Below are positions 31,427 through 42,946 of a stretch of DNA of 64,000 nucleotides, piece after piece. Position 1 is the first letter of the stretch; each line of letters starts with the position of its first letter. The stretch is from Deroplatys truncata. Lineage: Eukaryota > Arthropoda > Insecta > Mantodea > Mantidae. The translations under genes and the position numbers were made by a program. The stretch is taken from the NCBI GenBank assembly GCA_030765065.1, contig CM060989.1, positions 59,472,001 through 59,536,000 on the forward strand, written 5' to 3'. Below the pieces are notes generated by a model that was not told where the DNA came from, did no database searches, and saw only the letters and a list, made by a program, of their open reading frames with translations.

Positions 31427-31942
31427 TATATGCTGAATTTTGGCATTGACCGTTTAATTCAATGTTATATAACTAGAAAACCAAAAGTTCTGTAGAAATT
31501 TCAGGAAATGGTGGTGGGTACAGAAAGGTGTAAGAGCGATATACATACGATATTTTTTATTATTAAAATAACGGGGGCTAACAGCAGAAAAAGAGAGCAG
31601 AATGGTATAAAAGGAATTGGAGCTGTTAATGAAGTCCGCAAGGGAAAGGGCCAGAGAGCAATTTCCCCTCTGGCCACAAAAAGGGAAAGGAAGCATTTCT
31701 CCAATTAGCCCTACTGCCACAACTACTACTGCAATATTTAGAGTTCAGAGCACGTAAGCACAAAGGGAAGGATATAGTGCCTACTATATTCATGTCAAAT
31801 GTCAGACGTTGAACACATTAAGAGACACTTAAGACCGACAAAGAAGCCATGATACGAGCGCTAATTTTTCCAATACTTTATTAATATTTTGCATTCAGTG
31901 GTAATATTCGCGAAACGAATACTGTTGTGTTATACAGTAGTG
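31427..31942. other. Unassigned sequence
   Basis: Frames on both strands cross it, but none shows a domain. No terminal repeats. Confidence 0.45.
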
Positions 31943-33218
31943 CGAGGGCAGTCCCAGAAGTACCCGGCCTGACGTATATATAGCGGTTGTTGTTTCAAAC
32001 AAATGTCTATGGTAGTTAGTACCACCCTTATAAAGCTAAAGTTTGAAGCTTGAGATGCTACGTTGTTTAGTAATTGTTTAGCAGCCATCAATAGTGAACG
32101 CTCTCAGAAAATTTGTAAACATGGATAAAACTGGCCATCATTACGTAATACAATACTTTCATTTAAAAGGTTTTAGTCCAACTAATATTAAAGCTGAGCT
32201 AGATTCTACTCTGGGGGAGTCTGCCCGTTCGTTTACAACAGTAAAATATTGGGTGGCAGAGTTTAAGCGAGGCCGTACAAGCTGCGAAGATGAACATCGC
32301 AGTGGTCGACCAATGAGGTGACCGTGCCAGAAATTGTGAAGAAAATCCACAAAATGGAATTGGATGACCGTCGGCAGAAAGTGCGCGAGCTAGCAGACAT
32401 CGTAGGCATTTCAAAAAGTGCTGTACATGGCACACTAACTGAAAATTCAGACATGAAAAAGCTATGCGCATGATAGGTGCCGCGTTTATCACAATGGAAC
32501 AAAAGCAGCGTCGTGAGGATGTTATAGTCGAGTGTTTGGCGATGTTTCGCTGCAATAAAGCCGAGTTTTTGCGTCGATTCATAACCATGGATGCAACATG
32601 GTCCATCACTTCACACCTTAGGCGAAGGAACAGTGGATTGAAAGGGAAGAATCGGCTGAAAAGAAGGCAACGACAGTTCCATTTGCAGGCAAGTTCATGG
32701 CGTCAGTTGTTTGGGATGCGAGTGGGATAATTTTCATTGATTATCGTCAAAAAGGAAAAGAAATCTCTGACGAGTATTATGCAAACTTATTGCAGAGTTT
32801 GAATGATGAAATCAAGCAAAAACGGCCGCATTTAGCGAAAAATAAAGTCCTGTTTCATCAAGACAATGCACCAATTCACACATCCTTTATCGCCATGGCC
32901 AAAACCAATTAGTTAACGTTAGAATTGCTTCCTCATGCACCCTATTGGACAGAATTAGCCCCCTCTTATTATTTTCTGTTTCCAAAGTTGAAGAAATGGT
33001 CTGGTGGTAAAAGACTTGCCAACAATGAAGAGGTGGAGTTTGCAGTTGATGGCTATTTTGCACTCGACGGTTCTCACTATAATTAGAATATCGAAGCTTT
33101 TGAACATCGCTGGGAAAAGCGTATCGAGCTGAAAAGAGACTATGTGGAGAAATAAAGATTTTTTTCCCCAACATGTTTGTTTTCTTTGTTAGGTAGGGTA
33201 CTTCTGAAACAGCTATCG
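31943..33218 (+). pseudogene. Mariner (DD34D) element M7, both ends present
   Basis: 1276 bp with degenerate inverted ends (CGAGGGCAGTCCCAGAAGTA and its mirror) and TA after the right end. The transposase starts at 32120 (MDKTGHHYVIQYFHLKG) and shows TTVKYWVAEFKRGRTS, SVVWDASGIIFIDY and FHQDNAPIH. The first site reads MDATW instead of DETW, and the third reads LAPSYY instead of SPDLAPSD. Stops and shifts make it dead. M8 at 59845 is a sister copy. Confidence 0.9.
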
Positions 33219-33252
33219 TATCATAATTAATAGAGCAAACTGATACTATAGT

Positions 33253-34375
33253 AGTTCCTATGATATGGTGGGAATCTAATGATCATGTAACAGACTGCTA
33301 CTTCTGCTTGACAAATATATCTGGAATAAGTTCAAACATGCGGTTAAATATCCATCTTTAGAATCAGCAATTCGACCAGTGTCTCATGGACCAGGTCTTT
33401 CCATACAAACTCTACCAGACGACAGAAATGTGACTGAAGATTTTGAAAGTGTTGATGACATTGATGAATTACAACAGAGTGACCCAGATTTTGTGGAAAG
33501 AGTTACCATAAACGAACCGCACTTTCTAACACAGGAGGATCTAAATGATTTGGTTCGTGATCTTGGGTTATCTAAAAGTAAAGCAGAGTTGCTTTCTTCA
33601 AGATTGAAAGGCTGTCACCTTCTGCAGGATGGCACCAAAGTAAGTTCTTTCCATCAACCCCAAAAGGAATCTGAGCATTTTATTTTCTAAACAAGAGGAC
33701 CTAGTTTACTATAATAATGTTGATTCCTTGATGGAGTCCCTGGGTGTTCAACATAAACCTGAAGACTGGCCTTTGTTCATTGACTCGTCGAAAACAGGCT
33801 TGAAAGGAGTCTTGCTACAAGTTTCCATCCATTCCTATAGCCCATGCAGTTGATATGAAGGAGAGTTACGTGAACATGGATCTCTTGCTATCCTGTGTCG
33901 TTATGATGACTATTCATGGCAGATTTTAAAGTGATAGCTATTTTAATTCGATTACATTTTGGATATACAAAATTTTGCTGTTTCTTTTGCATGTGGGATA
34001 GATAGTATAGACAAAAAAAATCATTATGTTAAAGAAAGATAGCCAAAGAGAGAGTCATTCAATCCAGGACAGACAAATTTCTTCATCAATCACTTGTAAG
34101 TACTGGCAAAATCTTATTGCCTCATTACACTTCAAACTAGGTTTGAGTAAGAACTTTGTGAAAGCAATGGATCGTGACGGGAGTGCATTTCTGTTCCTGA
34201 AAACTAAGTTTTCAAAGATCAGTGAAGTGAAACTAAAAGAGGAAAGATTTGTTGGTCCTCAAATTAGAGAACTTATGAAGGATTCACAGTGTGAAAACCT
34301 GTTAAATATGCAAGAGCGAGTTGCATGGTTCTCTTTCAAAAACTTGTCATAACTTTCTAGGAAACTACAGGTCTA
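33253..34375 (+). pseudogene. Uncharacterised ORF of a recurrent arthropod family, first part
   Basis: Reads in several frames as a degraded protein: DCYFCLTNISGI (a C-x2-C pair), KHAVKYPSLESAIRPVSHG, an acidic stretch, LSKSKAELLSSRLKG, PLFIDSSKTGLKGVLL, then FKLGLSKNFVKAMDRDGSAF and FVGPQIRELMKD. I associate this architecture with long uncharacterised proteins found in many copies in arthropod and hydrozoan genomes, possibly transposon-derived. That association is from memory and no function is assigned. It breaks off at 34375, where a solo LTR is inserted; the sense resumes at 35463. Confidence 0.6.
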
Positions 34376-34379
34376 AACA

Positions 34380-35458
34380 TGAAGTAACATTATTTGTTAT
34401 ATTTATTTTATATTTAATTTGTTATTGAGCCCCACGTTTGGGAGCCAATTTGAAGTATCATTATGGTTGTTTTGTTTGTTTTTATTTGTTAGCCCCACAT
34501 TTGGGAGCCAATTTGCGATGGTAAATTTATAATGTTATTTGTATATGTGTTTACTCAACATGGTGAAGCCATTTTGTGACGTGATTCATTTGTTAGGTTT
34601 GTTAGCTCCATCTGGTGTTAGCAATTTGCGGCAGTATTAGGTTTCGTTTGAAAGAATGCTACTGTTATTTTATTTAATTTTTGTTCACTGTCCTCCGGCT
34701 AGCTATTATCCTTTTGGGTCGAGCACTTCTCTTTATACAGGTTGTGTAAACGGAAAGGAATCTTTTATCCAAAGATAACACTGATGAAAGAATTTGTTTT
34801 ACACTTTTATTGTCGAACACATTTACTATCACATTTACACATTGATCTTGACACTCGCCAAACTGAAACTGTTATAACAACTTCTTACTGATCACTTTTA
34901 ATCCACGTACTTCAACCTTTTGTATAATTAACTTTACCATACTTGAGATTTTTCATAACTCTTATACGCGTAACTTGCGAATCGATAGCCGACGTGTAAT
35001 ATTTCTGCTGGACTGAAGGCGACGTGTATCATACAAATATTTTCGACGATCTGACGGGGTCTTTACCTCTAACCTACCTTTTATACTCCTTCATCCAGAT
35101 ATGCCTAAAGATTATAATTGAGCTGCAATTGGCTAATAAAACACGCCAACATTAGCGTCTATTTTTATATCCAATGAAAATTATGAATACATATGCTCTA
35201 GGGAAATGTTCCAGCAATTTCTACACAAAAACGCGCCAACATTACGTAACTTCCTCGTTTCCAATAATGATAAACAGCTCACCCCCTCGCTGCATTATTG
35301 CACGCTATTATTATCAGTTTCAGTAAGGCAGTATAAACTTACTTCCCAACAATAATTACAATCAACAAACATCTCAAACCAATGTCACATAATAATGCAT
35401 ATTCATACTATAATCACTCTTTACATTTAAATAATTTATGATACAAATTACTGCATCA
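34380..35458 (-). mobile_element. Solo LTR, family A, minus strand
   Basis: 1079 bp. Read on the minus strand it starts TGATGCAGTAATTTG and ends GTTACTTCA, flanked by AACA on the plus strand (34376-34379, 35459-35462). U3, TATA region and U5 align with 7062-8131. PBS-like motifs lie at 34429-34447 and 34492-34510, with a decayed one near 34604-34626. Its tail extends beyond a motif equivalent to the real PBS of element A, so it ends at a different junction. Confidence 0.92.
34429..34510 (-). repeat. PBS-like motifs in the family A solo LTR
   Basis: On the minus strand TGGCTCCCAAACGTGGGGC (34429-34447) and TGGCTCCCAAATGTGGGGC (34492-34510). The first is preceded by CTTCA plus AAT, again a CA plus three bases. 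Both are inside the LTR, 49 and 112 nt from its end. Confidence 0.85.
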
Positions 35459-35462
35459 AACA

Positions 35463-35733
35463 TTACAGAGAACTTGTCAGTGAGCTGATTGAGAACTACA
35501 ATGTCGTGGATGTAATATGTCTTTGAAAATACTCTCGTCTTGACTTCTCCCCTGGAACCTCGACGCTGTCAGCGACGAACATGGAGAGGGTTTCCACCAG
35601 GACATCGCTGAAATTGAAAGACGCTACCAGGGAAAATGGACTCCAAATATGTTGTCAGACTACTGTTGGACACTCAAGAGAGATGTTCCTCAAATAAAGT
35701 ACAGTCGAACATCTACTTCACATTCAGTTTAGG
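35463..35733 (+). pseudogene. Uncharacterised ORF, second part
   Basis: When the LTR and one AACA copy are ignored, the frame passes without a break from the first part into this one (short motifs NFLGNYR on the left, ELVSELIENYN on the right). After frameshifts it reads SDEHGEGFHQDIAEIERRY and MLSDYCWTLKRDVP, ending TAG near 35731. The frame continuity shows the LTR entered an existing copy of the ORF. Confidence 0.65.
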
Positions 35734-35910
35734 TACGTATAAGGTATTCTAAATAAGGTGTTAAACATTAAAATTTATAATTACCAGAAATGATATTCAT
35801 GCAACTATTGGTGATGGAAAAGCTCTGAAAAAACATTTGAAATCAGCAGAAAAAAGTTAGCAAGAATCACCCATTGTAGTTATTTTCAGGTGATTGTAGC
35901 AAAATGCTGC

Positions 35911-36377
35911 ACCAAGGCGAGATGGCTCCGCGGTAACGCATTTAAGAGGTCCCGGGTTCGATTCCTCCATCCATCCGACCTTGGGTTTTTCCGTGGTTTT
36001 CCCTGGTTGGTGGGCGAATTCTGGAGTGGTTTATCATCTACCAAGATTTCCTTTCCGCCATTTCCCTTTCATTCTGTTCCCTTCTCATCTTTCAGGTGTG
36101 CTTCTAGGTTTCGTAGCGTAAGTTACTTGTTCAGGGGAAAGAGTACTACCCGTGGACACTAGAGGGCTGCTTGATCGACGGGTCGTTCATCGCTATCTGG
36201 GGGCAGCTGCAGTAGTGTTAGGGACTTCCGCGCGCCACTGTGGCCTATCTGCCTGCGACCGTAGCCTCCTGTGGTTTATTAACTTTATTCATTCGTTCTG
36301 GAGGTATCATAGCCACAGTAGATCTATGTAGGTTGCAGTTGCGAGTTGTCCCCCTCCGTTGTGTAACCTAACCTAAC
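35911..36377 (+). mobile_element. tRNA-derived SINE, copy 3 (full length)
   Basis: 467 bp with A box TGGCTCCGCGGTAA (35923-35936), B box GGTTCGATTCC (35955-35965), and the shared core ttccgtggttttccctgg with gggcgaattctggagtgg. The 3' tail is gtaacctaacctaac. A 10-bp target duplication (aaaatgctgc at 35901-35910, aaaatactgc at 36378-36387, one mismatch) bounds it. A LINE-mobilised Pol III transcript is the expected mode. Confidence 0.9.
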
Positions 36378-36387
36378 AAAATACTGC

Positions 36388-36840
36388 TTACTTCAGTTTG
36401 GATTATGCGCAACGATCATTGCGGCCTTTTCTGTTACCAAAATTCGCACAGTAGTATCGACTTTTGTATCCCCCGCAAGAAAAATTCTGATGACGCTCAT
36501 GTGTTAAAGAAAAGTAGCTATTAGGAGGGGAGACACCAGCGTGCCTTATCTGTATAAATTCCTCTTTGTTTCGTGACTGCAAGCCAACAGTATTACCATC
36601 TTCAAGATAATAATTTGATGTTTCTCATTTTACGAACAAGCGTTCAGTGTCCTTGTTACGTAATTGTATATTGTGATTCAAGTGTGGTATCTGTATCATG
36701 GGAGAACGACGAAGAGTTTGAAAATACGAGAATAATCTACTTCTGAGATTCCCCAATGCACTTAACGCATGCGTATTGTTATTTTTTCGGCTATATTGAA
36801 CAATAGAAACATTACTTACACAAAATAAAATTAATAATTT
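36388..36840. other. Unassigned sequence
   Basis: No gene or repeat end recognised. Confidence 0.4.
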
Positions 36841-37440
36841 ACTAACACCTGTTGCACATGGTGGTTCTAGTAACAAGGTCACCAACATTAACATTGGTGG
36901 CGAACAAGCGATCAATCATCCACACCTGGTTGTTGGCACGTCCGCTATATCGTCTAAGAATAAATTGAACAACAGGGGCGATAAAATACATCCTTGACGA
37001 GCTCCTCTTAGATTCAGTTATTGCACTTTGGTCTATTTTGATGCTGAAAGTCACACTGTTGTAAATTGGCATCAGAGCCTTCATCATTTTACTAGAGAGT
37101 CCTTTGTGGTGAAGTTTCGCCCAAAGAGCATTCCTCTGCACGTTATCAAAAACCAATTTTGAAATCAACAAAAGCACAATAAAGTTCCCCCTCTTTCTAT
37201 TCAAATTCGAATCAATTAATGATTTTTATACGAAAATATTGTCTGCAGTAGAGAACCCTTCCCTGAATCCAGCCTGAAATTTAGAAATTATATCAAACTC
37301 TTTTACCCAATTTCTTAACCGGTCATAGATAATTTTGCAATATACCTTACCCAGTATAGATAACAGTGCAATTCCTCTATAATTTTCTGGTTGCTGAGTG
37401 GTACAGTAGATCTAATATTTAGTAACTTCGACCCAGGTAA
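36841..37440 (-). pseudogene. LINE reverse transcriptase fragment
   Basis: The minus strand from about 37410 reads ENYRGIALLSILGKVYCK, then FQAGFREGFSTADNIF, then (after a shift) KLVFDNVQRNALWAKLHHKGLS and MPIYNSVTFSI. These are RT motifs 1-2 and the start of motif A of a non-LTR retrotransposon (L2/RTE-like by eye). The catalytic FADD region is missing, and both ends are truncated. Confidence 0.75.
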
Positions 37441-38032
37441 GACTTAAAATGGTAAAATTCAATATCGAATATCCACGTCTGCAATAATAAATTTAGGAAA
37501 AAGTTAGAGAATTTAATATATTTCATTCTCATACGTACGATAAAATAGACAAAACACGCAGGTAGGTTAGGTTACCACACTGAAGGCAGGACATGCAATT
37601 TTACACGATGACAGTATGAACCGGAAGTGGGTCAAAAAAACTATTGTCGAAAAATTACTATTACACACTAGCATTATAAACGAGTTATGTATTCAATATC
37701 GTGCATAATTAGCTCATTATGACACGTTTGGCAATAGTAGTAATGATGTATCTCCCATAACAATGACCAGTATTCCAAGTTATAGTGGTTTATAGAAAGA
37801 AGATGAAACCCATTTTTGTGACATTATTTTCTCTGAGCGACGCAGGTGCAAAAGCTTCTGTGCATTATTAAATATAGAATAGTATGATCTTAATTTATAG
37901 TACTTACCGTACTGTGCTGAAAATAGGCTGCATCACAGTTTATAACATTTCCTCACTCAGTGGCTGCTGTGTAAGAGCACAAGAGCACGTGAACATCGTA
38001 AATCTTGACACCTTGCAGATTTATTGGTTATT
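37441..38032. other. Unassigned sequence with a GGTTAGGTTA motif
   Basis: Mostly unremarkable. ggtaggttaggttaccac at 37561-37578 is the complement of the SINE copy 3 tail, so a SINE 3' end may have been here. Confidence 0.4.
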
Positions 38033-38892
38033 ACTTTCTCTACTAAGTATAGTAAGTAGGGGAAGTATTGTATTCCACCCAAAAATTCGATACCGAGATT
38101 TCACCGGAAATATATGTTTTGAGACACCCTGAATCCAAAAAAAGCATTTTTGGAAACATGTCCGTGTGTCTGTCTGTGAACAGCATAACTCAGAAACGAA
38201 TAGTCGGATAAACACCAAACTTGGTATTTAGGTTCAATATCTTCCAGAGATGCTACACCAAGGTTTTCAAGAAAATCCCCCCACCCCAAAATTTTTAATT
38301 TTCTCAAAAATGGCTCTAACGCTTTTGATTAAAATATCATATGTTTAAGATATTTTCATGTCAAATAAAATGTATATCTTGAATTTTCTGGGAATGTCTC
38401 CAAAAGTATTCTTCATTGTGAACGACTTTTGCATAACTGGTAAACCATAAGAGATAAACAAAATTTTACTACACAAAAAATGTAGATCGCGTTAAAATAC
38501 ACAATTTATGTCATATACATTTTTTTTTGTTGAGTGAAAAAATTTCGAGATATTACTTGTTATTCTCTTAATTTTTTCAATACTTATTTTCTCAAATGGG
38601 AATTCGTTATTCGTTTTTTTAGTCTTGGATATGCAAAGAGTATTAATCTGTGGCAAAGGGAATGGTGCTGCACCTAGCAACCAGCTATTAAGAGATATGT
38701 ATGTGCTTAAAGGCTACTGTATTTCTATATTGCCCTTGTAAATATATATTCCCCTTACAGCTACAAGAAAATAAGCAATAAGATAGAGTCTGCAAATGTT
38801 TATCTCGATTAACATGAAGTAGATGGAGAATAAAAGTTTGTAAAAATAGTTTGTACAAGAGTAGAGAAAGTCATGTGAGTGTTACACATCAA
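38033..38892 (-). mobile_element. Family H element, copy 13
   Basis: 860 bp on the minus strand, from ACTTTCTCTACTAAG to GTTACACATCAAA. The GT tract is short (gtccgtgtgtctgtctgtg). The body agrees with the consensus throughout. Confidence 0.88.
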
Positions 38893-39391
38893 ATTTTTTT
38901 CTTTGAATGCTATTAAATGTAGCGTGTATATATATATATATAGTAATTTACATCTACCGCGCTACTCCTTTAAACTCGGTGAAGCATGGCAACAGGATAG
39001 CTAGCACATTTTGGCTTGCGCAGGTTTTAAGCAGCTTTTGCGCATGTGCATCTGATATGACGTGATTTCCTAATCGGTCAAACCCTCTCCCGCGCTGTTT
39101 TCTATATTATCGCTACAATTTTACGTTAATACCACTAGATGGTAGCACAGTACGGCAGAAGTAGGTAACGTGCACGAGCGCGGAAACTTCTTTCGGTTAT
39201 TCCAGATCATCCATACAATCAACTAAATTTAATTTACACAGTGCTTCGTTCTTGCCATACACAACAACAAACATGCACAGAACAACCCTTTCCTTTCTCA
39301 GACAACTTATGCATTATTATTTATTTATAATTATGATTATTGTTGTTTTTGAGAGCGTCTGTTGTTTATCAATTCTTTCATTGTCATAACT
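38893..39391. other. Unassigned sequence with TA repeat and a CTCF-like motif
   Basis: A short (TA)n tract lies near 38927-38941. ACCACTAGATGGTAGC at 39131-39146 matches the CTCF consensus CCASYAGRKGGCRSY at 14 of 15 positions. No gene seen. Confidence 0.35.
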
Positions 39392-40385
39392 TGTGCTAGT
39401 GTCTCGTATGTGTGTGTTCGTAATAAACTTTTTATGTAGTGATTTGTGATTCTAAATTAATTATGATTTAATTTAAAATTATGCCTCAGCTGCGTAAGTT
39501 ATTTATTTGGTAGAGCAAGTATCTCTTAACAAGGGTGGTACGGCTGTAGAATAGTTTCACACACTTTATACAAGTTATAGTTTTAAATTCTCACTTCTTT
39601 ATTACTTCTTGAAGGTAGTTGTATAATATATAAAATAATAACAAATTACTGAAGTATTTACGTATGGAGCTCTAAGATAAGTTCTATAAGTGTGCTAATG
39701 AACTGCAGTTTACAGAGAATTTCTTAAGTTCTTTATTTGCGTTAAAAGAATTATAAATCACACAAATTTATATATCTGTGAATATATAATAAAATGTATT
39801 TTACGGTTGTAGTAATTATCTGTTACTAACTACATTTTTTAAAGGTCTAAATTTATCTTCTCCGCACTGCACTAATATTTCACATCTGCACACTCTGAGC
39901 TTTATCTACTGAACTGACTTGGTTTGGGTACTCTACCTCTTAGCGTCCACAGCTTAAAATTTTAAATTCAATATTTCTATTTTCTGATTGGCTAAGCCTA
40001 CTCTAGCAGAACACTATTGGTTTGACTTCCATTAGCTTTTTGCACCCACGTGACTATTTACAGACGTTTTGACGTTACATAGTATTCTTCCATCGACTGT
40101 TGGTAGCCTTCCTTAGCTTTCTAACTTATTGTTCCGCCAAGGTTACAATTTATTGTTAGCCACCCTCTGCTTTCCACTTTATGACACTGTTTGCTATGGA
40201 AAACAGCTTGCTTCTCCCTATAGCTCCTACGTTTCTAAACTAAGAACACATATATACAACACATATACATAATACAATGGCTGTAATATACACTTTATAG
40301 CATTACTGATAGCTTATAGGCGGGTTATTATTTTTATAATGTATAATTACATTGATAGCAGCTAAGGGATAAAAATACTGCCTCA
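39392..40385 (-). mobile_element. Solo LTR, family B copy 3, minus strand
   Basis: 994 bp. The minus strand starts TGAGGCAGTATTTTTA and is flanked on the plus strand by AACT (39388-39391, 40386-40389). The LTR start is certain from sister copies. The far end (CTAGCACA) is inferred from the TG/CA rule plus the AACT match. No PBS-like motif is found in its tail, which is shorter than that of LTR B1. Confidence 0.75.
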
Positions 40386-40389
40386 AACT

Positions 40390-41210
40390 ATTATGCAGGA
40401 GATCCTACTTTAGTTTTCAAGACTAACAGACTAAAATTTTGTGGAATACAGGGAGGGAAGCTATCGTCTCAATGGAAACGAACTTATGAAAGCCATGGAT
40501 CCGAAATATTTCTTACAATTTAATGCCAAGATTGCATAAAATGTTTTATCCAACTTGTGGATAATAATCTTAATGTGAGACTAGTAAAACTTCACTGGTG
40601 CCAAAGTTATCAAGATTATCCAGTGGTTGCATAAATAACTATTACGTTGTATATTCATAGGTTGTCATGAGCACAGAATGCTAGGAGTATATTGTAATTA
40701 TGATGTTAAATTGTCTGACCTTCGCCTCTTGTTGAAGTTCAAAGTTAATAGGATTATCGCATTAGGTTCTTAATCCAGCTACAAACATTTGTTAACTGCG
40801 TAACCTTCAGGTGGCTTATTAAGGGAGATTACATAACGTAGAAAGCAATACAAGTTTTTAATTGCAACAGAAAAGAGTGAGGAATGGGGAAGAATAACAA
40901 CATTTCTGTAACGTGGAAAGGCAAAGCTTGTATCTCCCCCCTTAATTTGCATTTTCCCCTCCTAACGAAACGAGGACTCTTGAGGCAGTCCTCAAAGTTT
41001 CCCTCCGACCCGGAACTCCCGCTGCTGCTGCCTACACAAAGGCTGACTCACAGGCTTCCTCGATATCGGAGAAACTATACATACGCCTGCTTCCTTTATT
41101 ATGTAAATAAATACTTATATTTGAAAGGTATCTGATAACTGAAGTAGGAAAGTCAATAAGTGTATGCTTACAAACCCTTTATAATTTATTATATCAGAAG
41201 AAACTTTTTT
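40390..41210. other. Unassigned sequence
   Basis: One frame of 83 codons (40884-41135) lacks any recognisable domain. No repeat ends seen. Confidence 0.4.
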
Positions 41211-41800
41211 TTGATAGATAAGCTATCTTTATTGGTTTCAAATTATATAACTTATTTCACAAGTATTTAGGGCATGGGTCATTGACCGTATATGCATATT
41301 TAAGATACAATAGTGTGACAAAATAAACAACAGAGAAAAAACACAACAAAAAGGAACAAGAAAAAGGGAAATAGAGATAAATTACCTTAGTCTAACTGAA
41401 CAAATTTGACCTAGCTTCGCGCACTTTAGTCAAGAAATTGCCCATGTTTTGCCAGTTCATCTGTTCAGCCAGCAGATCCCAACATGCCAATCTCTTTCTT
41501 GAGGGATTTAAGAATTTTTCTTTCAGTTTAATCGTTCGCTGGTTCTCCCACTGTGCACATTCCGCCAAAATATGTACCCAGTCCTCATCCAAATCACAGA
41601 ATGGGCAGATTCTCCTGCCAGAATCGTCAGTCATTTTCTGTGCCCTCCTGCCCCCCAGTCTAAACCATGCCATTCCTGATCTTTCCTTTCTTCCCAAGTT
41701 AAGTATATATGCCTCTTTACCCCAGTTCAATTTTATTTCATTTACTAGACTTAGAGAGGATTTAATTTTACAATCCGATTCAATTTCACGATAAATAAGT
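41211..41800 (-). pseudogene. LINE 3' end, family D copy 1
   Basis: Minus strand. The last about 112 codons (41730-41392) are open: NWGKEAYILNLGRKERSG, then a zinc-type CPFCDLDEDWVHILAEC, then a basic tail to a stop. The 3' UTR ends in aataaagatagcttatctatca near 41213, a hairpin-like end shared with the copy at 52960. C-x2-C...H...C endings of this kind occur in L2-like LINEs. 5' truncated. Confidence 0.75.
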
Positions 41801-41814
41801 AATCACTTACTTAC

Positions 41815-42002
41815 CTATAGTAATTCGATGCCAAGATTTCAAAGGAAGTACTTGCTTTGAAGCCAATTGAATAAACAAAAACATATTTAGAAAAATTTCC
41901 GTATGTATATGTTTGGAACACCATATCCAAAATCTCAGAGTAATAACAAACTTGGAATTTAAATTCAGTATCTCTCAAGAATGCAAAGAGAAGATATTGA
42001 AT
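41815..42002 (-). mobile_element. Family H remnant
   Basis: A diverged piece of the right half on the minus strand (attcgatgccaagatttca, then gtatctctcaagaatgc). The MITE at 42003 lies directly against it. Confidence 0.5.
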
Positions 42003-42416
42003 AGAGGAAAGTTCAAAGTTTTAAGCCCCACCTATTAATTCCATTCAGTACCTACAGCAGCGCTGTGTTTGTTTACGAGAAAATGGCGACGCCACAGTAA
42101 AAGTTGTTTTGTGTGCTGCATTACGCAAAGAGTGAATCTAGTGTTTCATTGCAGCGTGCATTTCGTTGTAAGTTCAACAGCGAGCCGCCTCGTCTTAAAA
42201 AATTTACAATTGATACAATAAATTCCTAGAAGATGGTTGCGTATGCAAACGGAAAAGCACTGGTCGTCCTCGCATAACAAATGGTGCTCATTTTGAACAC
42301 ATAAAATAAAACGTTGAACTTTTCTCTATTCAGTGATGTATTGCATGTGTCGCCATCTATTGTCGTTCATTAGAAATAAATATTTTAAAGTCTGTTCCTC
42401 ATTTTTAATAACCCTG
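42003..42416 (+). mobile_element. MITE with CAGGGTTATT ends, copy 2 (left end lost)
   Basis: The right end is AATAACCCTG before TA (42417-42418). The plus strand shows the N-terminal transposase remnant from ATG at 42084 (MATPQ, then VLHYAKSESSVSLQRAFRCKF), clearer here than in copy 1. Confidence 0.75.
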
Positions 42417-42946
42417 TATAGTGGTCGGGGAAGTATCGTATTCCAGACAAAAAAAAATCGATGTTGTAATTTCATAGGATATCTATATTTTGAGGCCCCC
42501 TAGACCCCAAAAAAGGCATTTTTAGAAAACGGTCCGTATTGTGTCTGTGAACAGCTTAACTTAAAAACAAAAAGTCGGATAAATACCAAACTTAGTATTT
42601 AAGCTCAGTATCTTCCAAAGAAGCGGCACAAAGATTTTCAAGAAAATCCCCACACCTTTAACAACCCTTTACATTTAATGTTTTTTTAATTTTTTATTTC
42701 CTTAAAAATGCCTCTAAGGATTTTTATTAAAATAACATATATAAAAGATATTTATATGACAAAATGAATATCTTGAATTTTCTGAATCTTGTAGTCCTCT
42801 TCATTTGGAAGGAATTTTGTATAATCTTGTATAACAGGTAAATGTTAAGCGATAGACGAAGATATACTACAGAAAAAAATTAAATCTCGTTAAAGCACAC
42901 AGTTTATATGAAAGCTTTTCAAGTGATAAGTCGCTATTCGATTTTA

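Noticed and set aside
40884-41135. 83-codon frame
   Set aside because: No recognisable domain, and no expression signals.
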